Under the pieces are notes generated by a model. It saw nothing but the letters and a program-made list of their open reading frames with translations. It did no database searches and was not told where the DNA came from. Below, piece by piece: positions 17,915 to 26,697 of a stretch of 64,000 nucleotides of DNA. This DNA is from Planctomycetota bacterium (GTDB lineage Bacteria; Planctomycetota; UBA8742; UBA2392): contig JABTUE010000004.1 of the NCBI GenBank assembly GCA_015075515.1, forward strand, positions 310,001 to 374,000. Direction: 5' to 3'. Numbering within the stretch: position 1 is the stretch's first letter; every line of letters begins with the position of its first letter. The position numbers and the translations under genes were made by a program.

Positions 17915-18837
17915 GCCGGTTGCTTGTCGGTCTTGGCGGCCGGATGGGCGCGCTCATAGACATCAAGCATACGCGCGGTGGTGACGTGGGTGTAGACCTG
18001 GGTTGTGGCCAGATGCGCATGGCCCAGCAGTTCCTGCACATCGCGCAGGTCGGCGCCGTGGTTCAAAAGGTGCGTGGCAAAGCTGTGGCGCAGTGTGTGC
18101 GGCGTGACATGACAGTTCAGCGCCGCCTGCTGCACATAACCGTCAATCAGGCGGCGAACACTGCGGTCGGTCAGGCGCGAGCCGCGCTGGTTGATGAACA
18201 CCGCGCGCACGGTGCCGTCAATGCCCCGGCGCGACCGCGGCGGGCTGCCGCGGCAAGCCAGCCACGCGCCCACGGCCGAAACCGCACTGGGCAACAGCGG
18301 CAGGACGCGCTCCTTGCGGCCCTTGCCCAGGGTGCGCAGGGTTCCGCGACCCAGTTCAAGGTCGTTCAGGTCAAGGTTCACCAGTTCGCTCACGCGCAGG
18401 CCGGTGGCGTACAGCAGTTCCAGAATCGCGCGGTCGCGCAGGCCGCTCCAGTGCGAGCAGTCCGGCGCCGTCAGCAGCGCCGTGACCTGCTGTTCGTCCA
18501 GAAACGTCGGCAGGGTCCGATTGAGTTTGGGCGTGCGCAACAGCTTGGCCGGGTTGTCGGCCAGCTCGCCGCGCTTGTGCAGCCAGCGGAACAGGCTGCG
18601 CGCGCTGGCCAGTTTGCGTGCGATGCTGCGGCGCTCATAGTTGCGCTCGGTCATGCCCGCCAGCCACGCCCGCAGAGCCAGAGAATCCACGGCGGCAAGA
18701 CCGGGCGTGCCGCGCTCGGCCAGAAATTCCTCAAACTGCCGCAGATCCGTGGCATAGGCGCGCAGCGACTGGGCCGAAAAGTTTCGCTCGACCTCAAGGT
18801 GGTGCAGAAAGCGGTCAATTGTCGGGCGGGTGTCCAT
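17911..18837 (-). CDS. xerC: Tyrosine recombinase XerC/XerD
   Basis: A tyrosine recombinase of 308 residues. The catalytic set is complete: R148 (ATGLRVSEL), K172 (GKGRKER), H247 and R250 (HTLRHSFATH), H273 and the nucleophile Y282 (TTQVYTHV). An N-terminal SAM-like core-binding domain precedes it. XerC/XerD resolve chromosome dimers at dif, and this one lies in a housekeeping operon, so it is probably chromosomal rather than a phage integrase. The choice of XerC over XerD is uncertain. ATG 18837 fits family length; a longer start at 18888 adds 17 residues. Confidence 0.88.
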   Translation of the reverse strand: MDTRPTIDRFLHHLEVERNFSAQSLRAYATDLRQFEEFLAERGTPGLAAVDSLALRAWLAGMTERNYERRSIARKLASARSLFRWLHKRGELADNPAKLLRTPKLNRTLPTFLDEQQVTALLTAPDCSHWSGLRDRAILELLYATGLRVSELVNLDLNDLELGRGTLRTLGKGRKERVLPLLPSAVSAVGAWLACRGSPPRSRRGIDGTVRAVFINQRGSRLTDRSVRRLIDGYVQQAALNCHVTPHTLRHSFATHLLNHGADLRDVQELLGHAHLATTQVYTHVTTARMLDVYERAHPAAKTDKQPA

Positions 18838-18923
18838 GCGCGGCGGCAATGCCTCCTGTCCCGTGTCGGCATTTGCCCGCTGCAACATTGAGGAAAACTT
18901 TTTGTTCCGGCCGGCGGCTTGCC

Positions 18924-19661
18924 TTACGGCTTGACTCCCCTGGCCAGAATCACGCCGTAATAACGTTTGAAATCGTGAAACTCGCGGTAGGCGCGTGTGA
19001 ACCGCGCCAGTTTTTCCGGGTCTTCAAAGGCGCTGTGAAAGACGCCGGCGGCCTTGTCGCCTTCGTCGTGTTCCATCCCCGCGCGTGAGAACCATGTGAC
19101 CACCGCGACCTCATTTTCAATATCGCCAAAACCGGCGTTTTCCAGCGCGTCCCACCAGCCGCGCACGACGCGCGGCCAGACATCGCCGCCCCAGACATCG
19201 CGCAGCGCGGCTTCGCGTTCGGGTGCGGGGGGCTGGCGCCAGCACAGTTCATGCAGACCGACGCGCCCGCCGGGCTTGAGCACACGGGCCACTTCCTTCA
19301 ACACGGCGGCCTGCCCAAGCGGATGCAGCGCGGCCAGCGTGGCCTCGATCATCGCCGCGTGAAAGTGGCCGTCGGGAAACGGCAGGGCCTCGGCCTTGCC
19401 CACGCGGGCGGTGCTGCGGCGCTTCAGGCCGGGGTCGTCTTCGGTGACGCGCTCGGCATTGTCGCGGATCAGGGCCTCGGTGGTGGCCTGTGTGGTCATG
19501 CTGACGAACAGGGCGGTGGGGGCACTGGCCGGGCCGATCACCAGGCAGTGGTTGCCGCCCTTGAGGTCCAGCAGGCGCATCAACGCCTTGGTGCCGTAGC
19601 TGCCGCCGGGCTTGAGTTCGGTTTTGCCCAGTGCCGTCAGAAAGTCAGGCAGTGTCTGCAT
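18924..19661 (-). CDS. SAM-dependent methyltransferase
   Basis: A class I methyltransferase of 245 residues (Methyltransf_11 type). The SAM pocket is seen in NHCLVIGPASAPTALFVSM, motif LPFPDGHFHAAMI and the beta-4/beta-5 segment VLKEVARVLKPGGRVGLHELCW. The last third has the pattern of a C-terminal substrate-binding domain. The substrate is unknown. I choose ATG 19661; the in-frame region upstream is rich in Pro and lacks family character. A TATGAT box lies seven bases before this ATG, which suggests a leaderless transcript. It is divergent from ggt. Confidence 0.75.
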   Translation of the reverse strand: MQTLPDFLTALGKTELKPGGSYGTKALMRLLDLKGGNHCLVIGPASAPTALFVSMTTQATTEALIRDNAERVTEDDPGLKRRSTARVGKAEALPFPDGHFHAAMIEATLAALHPLGQAAVLKEVARVLKPGGRVGLHELCWRQPPAPEREAALRDVWGGDVWPRVVRGWWDALENAGFGDIENEVAVVTWFSRAGMEHDEGDKAAGVFHSAFEDPEKLARFTRAYREFHDFKRYYGVILARGVKP

Positions 19662-19668
19662 GGCAGGT

Positions 19669-19674
19669 ATCATA
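19669..19674 (-). promoter_or_regulatory. Candidate -10 box (leaderless) for methyltransferase
   Basis: On the minus strand TATGAT lies seven bases before the ATG at 19661. It sits inside an 11-bp palindrome GGTATCATACC (19666-19676), which might also be an operator. Confidence 0.4.
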
Positions 19675-19748
19675 CCCGACAACGCGACAGGCGGGGCAAT
19701 TTCGATGCCTGTTGATCGGGGCGGTTTGCGCACCGATCATGGCCGGTC

Positions 19749-21416
19749 ATGGAGTTCAACTTTCAGTCGCGGCGTTCCAACGTGTTTGCCATGCGCGGCA
19801 TGGTGGCCACCAGCCAGCCGCTGGCGGCCCAGGCGGGGCTTGAGGTGCTGCGCCTGGGCGGCAACGCGGCCGATGCCGCGATTGCCGCGGCGGCCATGAT
19901 GGCCGTGGTGGAGCCCGTTTCGTGCGGCCTGGGCGGCGACTGTTTTGTCCTGTACTTCGACGCGGGATCCGGGGCCGTTACCGCGCTGAACGGATCCGGG
20001 CGTGCCGCGGCCGGGGCCGACCCGGCCGCGTTGCGCCGTGCCGGCTACAGGGCCATGCCGCGCGCCACCGGCGCGGCGGTCACGGTGCCCGGCGCGGTGA
20101 TGGCCTGGCATGATCTGATGGCGCGACACGGAACCATGCCCTGGGGCGAATTATTGAAGCCGGCGGTTGCCACTGCCGAGGGCGGCTTTCCGGTTACTGA
20201 ATGGATCGCGCAAGGCTGGAAGCTCAGCGAGGGCAAGCTGCGCCGCGACCGGGGCTGGCCGACGCCGGACCTTGACCCCGGCAAGCCGCAGCCCAGCGGG
20301 CACGAACTGCTGGTTGAGGGCCGCGCGCCCCGAGTGGGCGAAGTCATGCGCCTGCCGACGCTGGCGCGCACGTTGCGCGGCATTGCAGATCAGGGCCCCG
20401 CGTTTCTGTACCGGGGCGAGTTCGCCCGTGTCTGCGCCGCGCATGTCCAGGCCTATGGCGGCTGGCTGACCGAGGCCGACCTGGCCGCTCACCAGAGCAC
20501 CTGGGACGAGCCTTTGACCTGCCAGTACCGCGGCGTGACGCTGTATGAGTGCCCGCCCAACGGTCAGGGCCTGGCGGCGATTCTGGCCTGCAACCTGGCG
20601 CGGGGCTTTGACCTTGCCGGCGCGGCCGAGGCCGACCGCGTGCACTGGTGTATTGAATGCATGCGGCTGGCGTTTGCGGACGCCCAGCGCTGGGTGTTTG
20701 ATCCGGCGCGCGGGACGATTCCCCTGCGTGAGCTTTGTTCGGCGGGTTATGCCGACAGGCGGCGCCTGCTGATTGACCCGCTGCGCGCGGCGCAGGATGT
20801 GCGCTTTGGCGAGCCACGCGGCGGCAGCGACACGATTTATCTGGCGGTCGTGGACGGTGCGGGCAACGCCTGCAGTCTGATCCAGAGCAACTACATGGGC
20901 GTGGGCACGGGGCTGGTGGTGCCGGGTTTTGGCGTCAGCCTGCAAAACCGTGGCGCGGGGTTTGACCTGCACGAAGGCAGCCCCAACGAACTGGCCGGAG
21001 GCAGGCGCCCCTACCACACGATCATTCCGGCCATGACCACGCGCGACGGCGCGCTGCACGCCTGCTTTGGCGTAATGGGCGGCACCATGCAGCCGCAGGG
21101 GCATTTTCAGATGCTGGTGAACATGCTCGACCTCGGCCTGTTGCCCCAGCAGGCGCTGGACGCCCCGCGCTGGCAGCTCAGCGGCCCCGAGTTCGGTCTG
21201 GGCCTCGGCGACAAGGGCGGCCTGGTGCTGGTGGAAGAAGGCATCAGCCCGGCCGTGCTGGCCGAACTGGCCCGGCGCGGCCACCGGCTGCAGGTGATGG
21301 AGGGCTTCCAGCGGATTCACATGGGCGGCGGCCAGATCATCACCCGCGACCCGGCTACGGGCGTGTTGTGCGGCGGCAGCGACCCGCGCAAGGACGGCTG
21401 CGCGGTTGGAATATAG
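19749..21416 (+). CDS. ggt: Gamma-glutamyltransferase
   Basis: GGT is an N-terminal nucleophile hydrolase that cleaves or transfers the gamma-glutamyl group of glutathione and related compounds. The 555-residue precursor should self-cleave before T362 (SDTIYLAVVD). Family blocks include GGNAADAAIA, GLGGDCFVLYFD and PYHTIIPAM. No signal peptide is visible, so it is probably cytoplasmic, as for one branch of the family; many GGTs are periplasmic. It is divergent from the methyltransferase and convergent with the HisN-type gene. A glutathione-related link to the gamma-glutamyl ligase homologue at 30172 is possible but not shown. Confidence 0.9.
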   Translation: MEFNFQSRRSNVFAMRGMVATSQPLAAQAGLEVLRLGGNAADAAIAAAAMMAVVEPVSCGLGGDCFVLYFDAGSGAVTALNGSGRAAAGADPAALRRAGYRAMPRATGAAVTVPGAVMAWHDLMARHGTMPWGELLKPAVATAEGGFPVTEWIAQGWKLSEGKLRRDRGWPTPDLDPGKPQPSGHELLVEGRAPRVGEVMRLPTLARTLRGIADQGPAFLYRGEFARVCAAHVQAYGGWLTEADLAAHQSTWDEPLTCQYRGVTLYECPPNGQGLAAILACNLARGFDLAGAAEADRVHWCIECMRLAFADAQRWVFDPARGTIPLRELCSAGYADRRRLLIDPLRAAQDVRFGEPRGGSDTIYLAVVDGAGNACSLIQSNYMGVGTGLVVPGFGVSLQNRGAGFDLHEGSPNELAGGRRPYHTIIPAMTTRDGALHACFGVMGGTMQPQGHFQMLVNMLDLGLLPQQALDAPRWQLSGPEFGLGLGDKGGLVLVEEGISPAVLAELARRGHRLQVMEGFQRIHMGGGQIITRDPATGVLCGGSDPRKDGCAVGI

Positions 21417-21423
21417 CGCGCCG

Positions 21424-22251
21424 CTACTTCTTCCCCTTCACAACCTTGATGATCTCGTCGTGCAGTTTGCCGTTGCTGCAGATGCAGTGTGTGGAATACA
21501 CACTTTCCTTGCCCTCAAAATCCGTCAGCCTGCCCCCGGCCTCGGCCAGCATGGCGGCAAACGGGGCGATGTCCCACTCGCGGATCTTGGGCTCAATGCT
21601 GGCCTCGACGCGCCCCGTGGCCACCAGCAGGTGCCCGTAGCAGTTGCCCCAGCCGCGATCCTTGCGCGTGGCGGCGCGCAGGCGGGTGAAGGCCTCGACC
21701 TTGCCGCTGCGGTGAAAGGCCCCCTGGCCCGAGGTGACAATCATGGCCTCTTTGAGCGAGTCCATCGGGCTGACCTGCGCGCGCTGGGCACGGTCCCGCA
21801 GGGCTTCAATGTTGGGCGCGCCGGTCGTGTCGCTGACCCACCAGCAGCCGGCGCCGCGACTGGCCCAGGCGAACTCGCGCTGGGCGGGCATGTAGCACAG
21901 GCCGGCCACAACAGCGCCTTCGTGCTCCAGCGCCACCAGCGTGCCGAACACCGGCACCTTGCGGATGAAGCTTTCCGTGCCGTCCAGCGGGTCAATAATC
22001 CACTTGTAGCCGCTGGTGCCGTGTTCGTCTTCGTGTTCTTCGCCGACGATGGCGTCATCGGGAAACACGTTGCCGATGCGCTGGCGCAGGATTTTTTCGG
22101 CCTGCTGGTCGGCCTTGGTTACGGGGCTGCCGTCGTTTTTCCATACAACGTCAATGGCCAGTCCCTTGAACAGTTCGTAGGTGGCGTTGGCGGCGTCAAA
22201 CGTCGCGTCCAGTGCCAGCGCAAGGCGCGACTGCACGGCTTGGGTGGTCAT
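21424..22251 (-). CDS. hisN: HisN-type inositol monophosphatase family phosphatase
   Basis: This 275-residue protein belongs to the Mg-dependent, lithium-sensitive phosphatase family. Metal-binding residues are GEE (E71, E72) and DPLDGT (D87, D90), and the C-terminal WDIAPFAAMLAEAGG block carries the third metal Asp. The TESFIRKVPVFGTLVAL stretch after DPLDGT is closer to the histidinol-phosphatase HisN subgroup than to inositol or CysQ types. The histidine role is probable but not certain. GGAG precedes the ATG at 22251. It faces a convergent ggt and is divergent from the gene at 22361. Confidence 0.8.
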   Translation of the reverse strand: MTTQAVQSRLALALDATFDAANATYELFKGLAIDVVWKNDGSPVTKADQQAEKILRQRIGNVFPDDAIVGEEHEDEHGTSGYKWIIDPLDGTESFIRKVPVFGTLVALEHEGAVVAGLCYMPAQREFAWASRGAGCWWVSDTTGAPNIEALRDRAQRAQVSPMDSLKEAMIVTSGQGAFHRSGKVEAFTRLRAATRKDRGWGNCYGHLLVATGRVEASIEPKIREWDIAPFAAMLAEAGGRLTDFEGKESVYSTHCICSNGKLHDEIIKVVKGKK

Positions 22252-22306
22252 GGCGGCTCCTGTGCCTTGTGCATACTCATGGCGCGCGTTTGGGGCAACC
22301 GCCTGT

Positions 22307-22312
22307 TACAAT
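22307..22312 (+). promoter_or_regulatory. Candidate -10 box for gene at 22361
   Basis: TACAAT lies 48 bases before the ATG in the divergent gap; no matching -35 is clear. A GGAG site follows the box before the ATG. Confidence 0.35.
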
Positions 22313-22360
22313 CCGCCGCGGGCCATTCCGGAAATCCATCACGACACCATTGGAGAACAC

Positions 22361-23095
22361 ATGACACGGCTACAGTTTGTGGCAGGGCTTATGGTTGCGG
22401 GTTTCATGGCGCTGGCGGGCGGCATGCTGGCCACGTTTCTGGTGAAGAACAGCCGGCCTGTCCATGCCCAGGAGGGCAAGGGCGGCCTGGTCGAGGCCAC
22501 CGAGTTCCGGCTGCTGGACGCCAAGGGCAACCCGCGTGCATCCATGAGCACCGACGAGAAGGGCGCGGTCACGCTGACGTTCTTTGACAAGAACCTCAAG
22601 CCGCGCATGCAGATTGGCGCCGACGGCAACCAGGCGGCCATGACCTTTCTGGATGCTTCGGGAACACCGCGCTATCTGGTGTGCCAGCAGAACAAGGACA
22701 ACAACGTTCTGATCACGTTCCAGGACGCCAAGGGCCAGCCTCGTTACCTGCAATCGCTGACCAGCGAGGGTGTCGCGCTGCTTTCGATGCGCGGTGCCAA
22801 AGAGCAGGATTACGTGACGCTGATGGCCGGCGGAGATGCCGGCTCGACGCTGATCCTGCAGGAACCCGACCACAAGGCCCAGGCCGTGCTGCTGGCCGGA
22901 AAGGCGCAGTCGTCGCTGACGCTGGATCGTGGCAAGGCCAGTTTTCTGGGGGCTTCGCTGGAGGGCGGCCAGTCGGTTCTGGGACTGTCGCATGACGGTA
23001 AACTGCGTCTGCGCGCCATGACCGGCGCCGACGGTTCACCCGAGTACATGACCCTGAACGACAAGCGCGAGGCTGTCTGGCGCAGCGGCAAGTAG
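22361..23095 (+). CDS. Exported beta-repeat protein, unknown function
   Basis: The 244-residue protein has an N-terminal export signal or anchor (residues 1-30, FVAGLMVAGFMALAGGMLATFLV) ending in SRPVHAQ. The rest is built from short repeats of about 25-30 residues with DAKGNPR, DASGTPR and DAKGQPR as a marker, spaced by beta-type strands such as AAMTFLD and VLITFQD. It looks like a beta-solenoid. The RPVHA start also appears in the proteins at 46303 and 46877, suggesting a shared export module. GGAG lies before the ATG (TTGGAGAACAC). Function unknown; outer-cell role likely. Confidence 0.7.
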   Translation: MTRLQFVAGLMVAGFMALAGGMLATFLVKNSRPVHAQEGKGGLVEATEFRLLDAKGNPRASMSTDEKGAVTLTFFDKNLKPRMQIGADGNQAAMTFLDASGTPRYLVCQQNKDNNVLITFQDAKGQPRYLQSLTSEGVALLSMRGAKEQDYVTLMAGGDAGSTLILQEPDHKAQAVLLAGKAQSSLTLDRGKASFLGASLEGGQSVLGLSHDGKLRLRAMTGADGSPEYMTLNDKREAVWRSGK

Positions 23096-23107
23096 GCGCG
23101 ACGTGTC

Positions 23108-23135
23108 ACAGGCGGCGGGTTGCCCCGCCGCCTGT
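23108..23135. terminator. Two-way terminator
   Basis: ACAGGCGGCGGG and CCCGCCGCCTGT form a perfect 12-bp stem with a 4-base loop, followed by TTTCATTT on the plus strand. It sits between convergent genes at 23095 and 23137 and suits both directions. Confidence 0.85.
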
Positions 23136-23136
23136 T

Positions 23137-24492
23137 TCATTTCGGGCTGTTGGCCGGCGCGGCGGGGGTGTTGCGGGCCGGGTCGTCGGCCGGTGTCCTG
23201 TCGCCGCCCAGAATCGCCGCGCCGCCAAGGCCAAGCGCCGCGATCAGGCTGCCCCAGCGGATTACCCGCGCCAGAACCGTGCCCACCGGCGCCAGCATCT
23301 TGAACATCAGGCCCAGAAACTCCTTGCGGCCCAGCGATTCGTATTTGCTTTGCAGGTACTCCATCTGCTGCAGCGCCAGCGCCATCTTGAGCTGAACCTG
23401 AATGCGTTGAAGGTCGTCTTCGATGCCCGGCACATCTTTCATTGTCGCCAGTTTGGCCCGGGCGTCACGGTAGCTGCATTCCAGTGACTTGACGGCCTGG
23501 GTCACATTGCCGCGCAGTTCGCCGCGCACGCCGCTCCAGGTTACGCCAAACGACACGCCCAGCAGCACCACCAGAACAACCAGCCCCGCGATGTCACTGA
23601 CCGAGCCCTTGGTGTAGAACACATAGCCCGCGTAGATCAGGCCGTACACGAACACCACGCTGCCGGCCTGTGCCGTTACGTTGAACAGCGGGCGGTACTG
23701 GCGTTCGGTCAGCACCAGGTCCACGCTGTCCACAAAGTCGTGACGGCGCAGAATACGGCGCACCACCACCGAGCCCGCCACCATCAGATAGCAGTAGTAT
23801 CCGTACATCCACCATTCGAAGGCCCAGATCATGACCAGCCACCAGGCCTCGACGTTGGCTGTGCCGCCGTGGGTGCTGCCGGCATAGGGCGACTTCGGCC
23901 CCAGCACCATGGTGTAGAAATCCGGCGCCCAGAGCAGAAAGAACACCTCATAGGCCACAAACGGCGCGGCAATGGCAATGGCAAAAAAGTTCACGCGCCG
24001 GCCCAGAAACCAGCGCTTGTACGACGCCAGCTCGTCCTTGGTCACATCCAGGTGGGCAAAGGCCTTGTCGAAGTTGCGGCTGTAAATGCCCTTGAACAGG
24101 CGCAAGGAAAGAAAGTGCAGAAACAGCAGCAGCGGCGTGAGCTGCCATTGGCGGTCAAACGGATAGCGCAACGCGACATCCAGCGCGTTGTGCCAGTCAA
24201 GCGACACCAGCCGCGCCACCAGGCCCAGCAGCCACACGGCGGTGCAGATCAGGTACGCCGCCAGAAAGTACCGCCCGACGGAGCCCGGCAGCGCGCGGTC
24301 CAGCCACCAGGAGTTCTGCACCTGCTTGAAGTTGGCCGGGTCGAACACGTCGCCGTCGCCGCCTTCGCGGCGCGCGCCCCCGGCAAAGGCTGATTCAACC
24401 AGCGGGCCGACGTTGCGCGCAAAGGCTGTCGTGGCCGGCGTGGCTTCGCGCGGCGCCGCCGGAACAGGCTCGTGGCCGGCCTCGCGCAGCAT
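23137..24492 (-). CDS. Polytopic membrane protein, unknown function
   Basis: A membrane protein of about 451 residues with several hydrophobic segments (for example YFLAAYLICTAVWLLGLVARLV, FFAIAIAAPFVAYEVFFLLW, VVFVYGLIYAGYVFY, IAGLVVLVVLLGVSFGVTW). A conserved-looking VDLVLTERQYRPLFNVTA loop lies between them, and a helical, coiled-coil-prone stretch (CSYRDARAKLATMKDVPGIEDDLQRIQVQLKMALALQQMEY) follows. I choose ATG 24492 because AGGAAG lies five bases upstream; ATGs at 24528 and 24546 are alternatives. No homologue is recognised. It is divergent from the membrane-protein pair at 24581 and 25175. Confidence 0.7.
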   Translation of the reverse strand: MLREAGHEPVPAAPREATPATTAFARNVGPLVESAFAGGARREGGDGDVFDPANFKQVQNSWWLDRALPGSVGRYFLAAYLICTAVWLLGLVARLVSLDWHNALDVALRYPFDRQWQLTPLLLFLHFLSLRLFKGIYSRNFDKAFAHLDVTKDELASYKRWFLGRRVNFFAIAIAAPFVAYEVFFLLWAPDFYTMVLGPKSPYAGSTHGGTANVEAWWLVMIWAFEWWMYGYYCYLMVAGSVVVRRILRRHDFVDSVDLVLTERQYRPLFNVTAQAGSVVFVYGLIYAGYVFYTKGSVSDIAGLVVLVVLLGVSFGVTWSGVRGELRGNVTQAVKSLECSYRDARAKLATMKDVPGIEDDLQRIQVQLKMALALQQMEYLQSKYESLGRKEFLGLMFKMLAPVGTVLARVIRWGSLIAALGLGGAAILGGDRTPADDPARNTPAAPANSPK

Positions 24493-24568
24493 GTGCGCTT
24501 CCTGCGTGTCGCCTGGTGTGCCCGACATGGGTGGCCATGATGCCATGTCGCGGCGCCTGTGGCTCTGG

Positions 24569-24574
24569 TAGGCT
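24569..24574 (+). promoter_or_regulatory. Candidate -10 box (leaderless) for gene at 24581
   Basis: TAGGCT lies six bases before the ATG and no Shine-Dalgarno sequence is present. It overlaps the upstream part of the divergent membrane-protein gene. Confidence 0.35.
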
Positions 24575-24580
24575 GGCGCA

Positions 24581-25120
24581 ATGGACACCAGGAAAACAGC
24601 AGTGGCGGGTCTGGCCGGTCTGGCGCCGGCGGTGGTTCTGTTCTGGCTGATGGGCATGAACTTTGTGGGCTGGCTGGGCGCGTGGTTCGCGCACGACTGG
24701 GGCGCGTGGCTGGCGGGGGTGTTGATTGCCGTGGCGCTGGGCTTTGGCTACGCGGCGCTGTGGTCGGGCTTTGTGGCGCGCCAGCCCTGGGCCAGAAAAC
24801 TTTCCCTGCCGGGCACCGGCGCGCTGTACGGGGTTGTGGCGGGTCTGGTCACCGCCACGGTGGTTGCGCTGCTGCTCAGTGCTGCCGCCGGCGATCCTGG
24901 TATCGTCCACGCCGGATTCGGCGACGTGTTCGTGCGCGGCTTTGGCGGGCGTGTGGTACCCGGTCTGCCCGATCTGGGGTTTGACCCGCCGCTGCGGTCG
25001 CTGGCCGACCGCGACTGGGTTTCGCGCAACAGCCACGGTGCCCGTCTGCTGCCCTTTGCTCTGGCCTTTGCCGCGTTTGGGGCAACACTGGGCTTGCTTG
25101 CGCCGGGACGCGGCAAGTAG
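24581..25120 (+). CDS. Four-helix membrane protein (paralogue A)
   Basis: A 179-residue membrane protein with four predicted helices (PAVVLFWLMGM, AWLAGVLIAVALGFGYAALW, ALYGVVAGLVTATVVALLL, LPFALAFAAFGATLGLLA). A loop of about 55 residues separates helices three and four. The next gene shares the layout and the closing motif (ARLLPFALAFAAFGATLG versus GRLLPFGIAFALYGLIVG), so the two are tandem paralogues. No known family is recognised. It is followed 54 bp later by its paralogue and then the isoaspartyl peptidase. Confidence 0.65.
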   Translation: MDTRKTAVAGLAGLAPAVVLFWLMGMNFVGWLGAWFAHDWGAWLAGVLIAVALGFGYAALWSGFVARQPWARKLSLPGTGALYGVVAGLVTATVVALLLSAAAGDPGIVHAGFGDVFVRGFGGRVVPGLPDLGFDPPLRSLADRDWVSRNSHGARLLPFALAFAAFGATLGLLAPGRGK

Positions 25121-25150
25121 GTGCCCGCTGCACGGGTTTGGCCGCGCTGG

Positions 25151-25156
25151 TATCAT
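25151..25156 (+). promoter_or_regulatory. Candidate -10 box for gene at 25175
   Basis: TATCAT precedes a GGAGGG site and the ATG at 25175 by 18 bases, in the 54-bp gap. No clear -35 partner was seen. Confidence 0.3.
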
Positions 25157-25174
25157 GTACGCGGAGGGTGAGCC

Positions 25175-25750
25175 ATGCCTCTGGTCCGTGTGTTTGGTGT
25201 CGGCGTTCTGGCCCTGGTGTTTCTTGTCGGGTCGTTGTGGGCCATGGATGTCAACTATGGCGCCTGGGTTGGCGCGTGGTTGAGCCCGAAAAACCAGTAC
25301 CAGGCCGGTTTTGGCGTGATCGTGATTGTGGGCCTGATCATGGCCTGGGTGTATGCCCGTTTCATCGGCGACAAGTTTCCCATGCCCGGCATGGTGCGCG
25401 GCGTGATTTACGGACTGGTGCTGGCCGTGGCGGCGATCTGGTTTGTGCCCTATACGCTGGAGGGCATTGCCAGCGCCGTGGGCAACACCCAGGTGGTCTA
25501 TGGCGGCCGCGGCATCATTGACAAAGAAAACAAACGCAGCGACGAAGTCATGGCCGAACAGATGACCCGTGTTGAACCCTGCCCGCCGCTGTTCGGCGTG
25601 AAACCCCCATTTGCCAAGCTGACCCGCGACCGCCAGTGGGCCTCCGCCGACGCGTGGAAGGGCCGGCTTCTTCCGTTCGGGATTGCGTTTGCCCTGTACG
25701 GGCTGATTGTCGGTTCCCTGCTGAGTGAAAAGTTCGACAACAAGAAATGA
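25175..25750 (+). CDS. Four-helix membrane protein (paralogue B)
   Basis: A 191-residue membrane protein, tandem paralogue of the gene before it. It has four helices (VGVLALVFLVGSLWAMDV, VIVIVGLIMAWVYARFI, VIYGLVLAVAAIWFVPY and LPFGIAFALYGLIVGSLL) and a soluble loop of about 60 residues with PCPPLFGVKPPF. GGAGGG lies before the ATG. It overlaps the next gene by ATGA (tga 25748-25750, ATG 25747), so it is translationally coupled to the isoaspartyl peptidase. Confidence 0.65.
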   Translation: MPLVRVFGVGVLALVFLVGSLWAMDVNYGAWVGAWLSPKNQYQAGFGVIVIVGLIMAWVYARFIGDKFPMPGMVRGVIYGLVLAVAAIWFVPYTLEGIASAVGNTQVVYGGRGIIDKENKRSDEVMAEQMTRVEPCPPLFGVKPPFAKLTRDRQWASADAWKGRLLPFGIAFALYGLIVGSLLSEKFDNKK

Positions 25751-26637
25751 CCATCCAACCCGCTGTCCTTACCCACGGCGGCGCCGGTCGCCCCACACCC
25801 GACGCGCCCGAAACTCCCGGCGCCCGCGACGAGGCCATGCGCGCCTGTCAGCTTGCCGCCCAGGCCGGCCTGGATGCCATGAAGGCCGCGGCGAACGACC
25901 ACGCCATGGCGGCGGTGCTGGCCGCGGCGGTGATTCTGGAAGACGACCCGCGGTTTAACGCCGGCACGGGCGCCAACCTGCGGCTGGACGGCAGTCTGGA
26001 ACTGGACGCCAGCGTGTGCGCGGGCGACGGCCGCTTTGCCGCGGTGGCTTGCCTGCGCGCGACCAAAAACCCGGTGCTGGTGGCGCACGCGCTGCTCAAG
26101 ACGCCGCATGTGCTTTTGTGCGGCGAGGGCGCCACGCGCTTTGCGCGGCAACAGGGATTTCCCGAGGCCGCGATGGTCACCGAGCGCGCGCTGAAACGCT
26201 GGCAGGGCGCGCGTGAGAGGCTGCGCACGGGCAAGCTGCGGCCTTATGAACAGAAGTGGAAGGACATGCAGTTTCACGGCACGATCGGCGCCGTGGCGCG
26301 CGCGGCCGACGGCACCTTTGCCGTGGCCTGCAGCACCGGCGGAACCAGCATGATGCTGCCCGGCCGCATCGGCGACACGCCGATCTGGGGGGCGGGCGTG
26401 TTTGCCGGCGAGCACGGCGCGGTGTGCGCCACGGGGCATGGCGAACTGTGCATCAAGCGCATGGGGGCCTTTCGCGTGTACCAGCGCATTGCCGGGGGCC
26501 AGCACCCCCAGGCAGCGGTGGACGCCGAGGTGGCGGATTTTCCGCAGCCCTATGAAATCGGCTTTATTGCCCTGAGCCGGAACGACCAGGGCATTGGCGC
26601 CACGGACGGGTATATGCCGGCCGGCGCGGCGCGCTAG
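25747..26637 (+). CDS. Isoaspartyl peptidase/L-asparaginase
   Basis: This is an N-terminal nucleophile hydrolase of the type III asparaginase (IaaA/EcAIII) family, 296 residues. The precursor self-cleaves before T179 in HGTIGAVA, the same position as in E. coli IaaA, and the STGGTSMMLPGRIGDTPIWGAG block that follows is the family signature. It hydrolyses isoaspartyl dipeptides and asparagine, helping to clear damaged protein. It begins within the stop of the membrane paralogue B gene. No signal peptide is seen. Confidence 0.88.
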   Translation: MTIQPAVLTHGGAGRPTPDAPETPGARDEAMRACQLAAQAGLDAMKAAANDHAMAAVLAAAVILEDDPRFNAGTGANLRLDGSLELDASVCAGDGRFAAVACLRATKNPVLVAHALLKTPHVLLCGEGATRFARQQGFPEAAMVTERALKRWQGARERLRTGKLRPYEQKWKDMQFHGTIGAVARAADGTFAVACSTGGTSMMLPGRIGDTPIWGAGVFAGEHGAVCATGHGELCIKRMGAFRVYQRIAGGQHPQAAVDAEVADFPQPYEIGFIALSRNDQGIGATDGYMPAGAAR

Positions 26638-26653
26638 GCTTGCGCTCCGGCCC

Positions 26654-26684
26654 TTGACAGGTCAAGCGTTGTGGGGACGATACA
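26654..26684 (+). promoter_or_regulatory. Sigma-70 type promoter for tRNA-Arg
   Basis: A perfect -35 TTGACA (26654-26659) is followed by GATACA at 26679-26684, with a spacing of 19 bases, or 17 if ACGATA is the -10. It lies 13 bases before the tRNA 5' end. Confidence 0.6.
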
Positions 26685-26697
26685 GAAGGCCTGACGC

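Noticed and set aside
17911..18837. Phage or integron integrase
   Set aside because: It sits in an operon with ybeY, with residue spacing like XerC/XerD and no cargo genes or attachment repeats around it.
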